Source: Chitinophaga varians (GTDB lineage: Bacteria > Bacteroidota > Bacteroidia > Chitinophagales > Chitinophagaceae). Taken from it: a DNA stretch of 64,000 nucleotides. The notes below the pieces were generated by a model. The model was not told the DNA's origin, searched no databases, and saw only the letters and a program-made list of their open reading frames with translations. The stretch covers positions 124,001 to 188,000 of the forward strand of contig NZ_JABAIA010000004.1 in the NCBI RefSeq assembly GCF_012641275.1. Reading direction: 5' to 3'. Positions 62,665-64,000 of this stretch are shown here, one piece after another. Position numbers and translations under genes: made by a program. How positions within the stretch are numbered: position 1 is the first letter of the stretch; each line of letters starts with the position of its first letter.

Positions 62665-64000
62665 ATGCGAAATGGTATCTATTTAAATATTTTCCTTAGA
62701 AACATTGGTAGGAATAAGCTCTATTTTACTATTAATTTAATAGGGTTAATCATCGGTATTACTACCAGTCTGTTTATTTTCCTGTATGTGAGCTATGAGT
62801 TTAGTTATGACCGTTTTCATAATAACGGGGAGAATATCTATCGTATTGCGGTAAACAATTATCAGGAAGGGAAACTGTCATCTGCTGATGCCATGGCGTA
62901 TTCCGGGCTGGCACCTGCTTTGAAAGCAGATATTCCTGCTATCAAAGACTACGTCAGGCTGAAAGGCGAAAATGGATTTATAGGAAGAGAGGATAAAAAG
63001 GATACCAGATTTAAAGAATTTAAGATATTTTATGCTGATCCACATTTCTTTGATTTCTTTTCCTTCCCGTTAATAAACGGTGATAAACAGACAGCCCTTA
63101 AAGAGCCTAATACGGCTGTTATTACGGCTGCTGCTCAAAAGAAATATTTTGGAAATGAAAGCGCCCTTGGAAAAACAATTATTTTCGATGGAAAGGAAGT
63201 ATTTAATATCACAGGGATCATGGCCGATCTGCCGGAAAATTCACACCTGAGGCTGGAGTTCCTTTTCTCTTATAGTACACTTTATCACATTACGGGGCGG
63301 GACTCTGCTGAAAACAGCCTGGACTGGAACGAGTTTTACACCTATATCCGGCTGGACCCTGATGCGAAAGCAGGCAGTGTGGAACATAAAATAAATACTA
63401 TCGCCACAGCTATAAAAGGAGAGCGGCTGGCTAAAGCGGGACGTAAAGAAACACTTTTCCTGCAACCTTTAAGGTCCATTCACACGGCATCTGATCTGCT
63501 TCATGAAATAAAACCGGCGACCAGTGATAAAACACTTTATTTCTTCCTGCTGGCAGGGGTCATTATTCTGCTAATTGCCTGGATAAACTATGTGAACCTG
63601 ACCACCATTAAAGCTTTCGAACGGGCCAAGGAAGTAGGGATTCAAAAAGTGCTGGGAGCTGAACGCGGAGAGCTGATGAAAAGATTCCTGCTGGAAAATA
63701 CCATCACCAACCTGGCAGCTGTTATCATCGCTATTGTATTCCTGCTGGTGCTTCCTCCACTTCTGTTTAATTATCTGAATACACAATTATTCGCAGAAGC
63801 CCCGCTCCGGCATACAGGTACCTGGGTAATAATAGGAGCCATTTTTCTGTGTGGTGTTTTTATTACAGGGATATATCCTGCTACATTGATGTCTTCTTTT
63901 ATGCCGGTGTCCATATTGAAAGGTAAATTTAAACGCTCCCCGCGGGATATCTTTTTAAGAGAAGCGCTGGTAGCCTTTCAGTTCCTGATTACGATGATGC
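62665..64000 (+). CDS. ABC transporter permease (MacB/FtsX-type), 3' end outside window
   Basis: The frame is open from ATG 62665 (MRNGIYLNIFLRNIGRNKLY) to the end of the window, 445 residues. The first helix (about 18-42) is followed by a MacB periplasmic domain (FSYDRFHNNGENIYRIAV) and, from about 290, by FtsX helices with VGIQKVLGAERGELMKRFL. The two-unit members of this group reach about 790-800 residues, so more than half is here. It is probably co-transcribed with the UpxY-like gene. Confidence 0.9.
   Translation, partial: MRNGIYLNIFLRNIGRNKLYFTINLIGLIIGITTSLFIFLYVSYEFSYDRFHNNGENIYRIAVNNYQEGKLSSADAMAYSGLAPALKADIPAIKDYVRLKGENGFIGREDKKDTRFKEFKIFYADPHFFDFFSFPLINGDKQTALKEPNTAVITAAAQKKYFGNESALGKTIIFDGKEVFNITGIMADLPENSHLRLEFLFSYSTLYHITGRDSAENSLDWNEFYTYIRLDPDAKAGSVEHKINTIATAIKGERLAKAGRKETLFLQPLRSIHTASDLLHEIKPATSDKTLYFFLLAGVIILLIAWINYVNLTTIKAFERAKEVGIQKVLGAERGELMKRFLLENTITNLAAVIIAIVFLLVLPPLLFNYLNTQLFAEAPLRHTGTWVIIGAIFLCGVFITGIYPATLMSSFMPVSILKGKFKRSPRDIFLREALVAFQFLITMM

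Overview
The window looks like the chromosome of a Bacteroidota bacterium, most likely Chitinophaga or a close relative in the Chitinophagaceae. The reasons are promoters of the Bacteroidota type (TAnnTTTG, sometimes with TTTG about 20 bases upstream), several TTG starts, a DUF6089 outer-membrane protein, a UpxY/NusG-like antiterminator, secreted GH20 and GH29 glycosidases, and a base composition near 50% GC. No phage, IS element or CRISPR array was seen. The species cannot be fixed from the sequence alone.

Region by region. 1-875 is the N-terminal part of a membrane protein on the minus strand, cut by the window edge. 1136-12043 is mostly housekeeping and transport: a YdcF-like protein, an SDR-type enzyme, a SAM-I (S-box) riboswitch with its terminator ahead of a trans-sulfuration enzyme, a dicarboxylate/amino-acid symporter, a BOF protein, a TauE/SafE transporter, a CorC/CNNM protein, a pirin, an MgtC protein and a PliI-type lysozyme inhibitor. 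12160-24285 (minus strand) holds a GH20 hexosaminidase and then a tight six-gene block: SWIM zinc finger, DUF5691, MoxR-type AAA+ ATPase, DUF5682, VWA protein and DUF4132. This is the most interesting part of the window: a conserved system of unknown function, resembling the E. coli yeh genes. 24596-25798 encodes CbpM and CbpA, followed by the remains of a Dyp-type peroxidase gene.

26253-33587 is a complete SUF iron-sulfur assembly operon (FMN reductase, SufA, B, C, D, S, E and a SufT-like DUF59 protein) with a divergent SufR-like regulator carrying a cysteine cluster. 33632-35180 has an EamA half-transporter and two GNAT acetyltransferases. 35381-43068 is a two-component system followed by a heavy-metal type RND efflux operon (TolC-like, adaptor, pump). 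43148-52458 mixes an AI-2E-type transporter, a GH20-like protein, an AraC regulator, DsrE and DUF6089 proteins, two small secreted proteins of unusual composition, a UbiD decarboxylase and a DUF6265 protein. 52635-61235 carries prfC, an ABC permease, tsaD, an alpha-L-fucosidase, a tRNA-modifying methyltransferase and a lysine/alanine dehydrogenase-like enzyme.

A tRNA-Leu gene (61377-61460) is followed by about 600 bases without a gene and an AT-richer segment holding a UpxY-like antiterminator and the start of a MacB/FtsX-type permease that runs off the window. Intergenic DNA contains a heptamer repeat (aattcgt/acgaatt) at two loci, a long inverted repeat, a REP-like hairpin and several intrinsic terminators between convergent genes.
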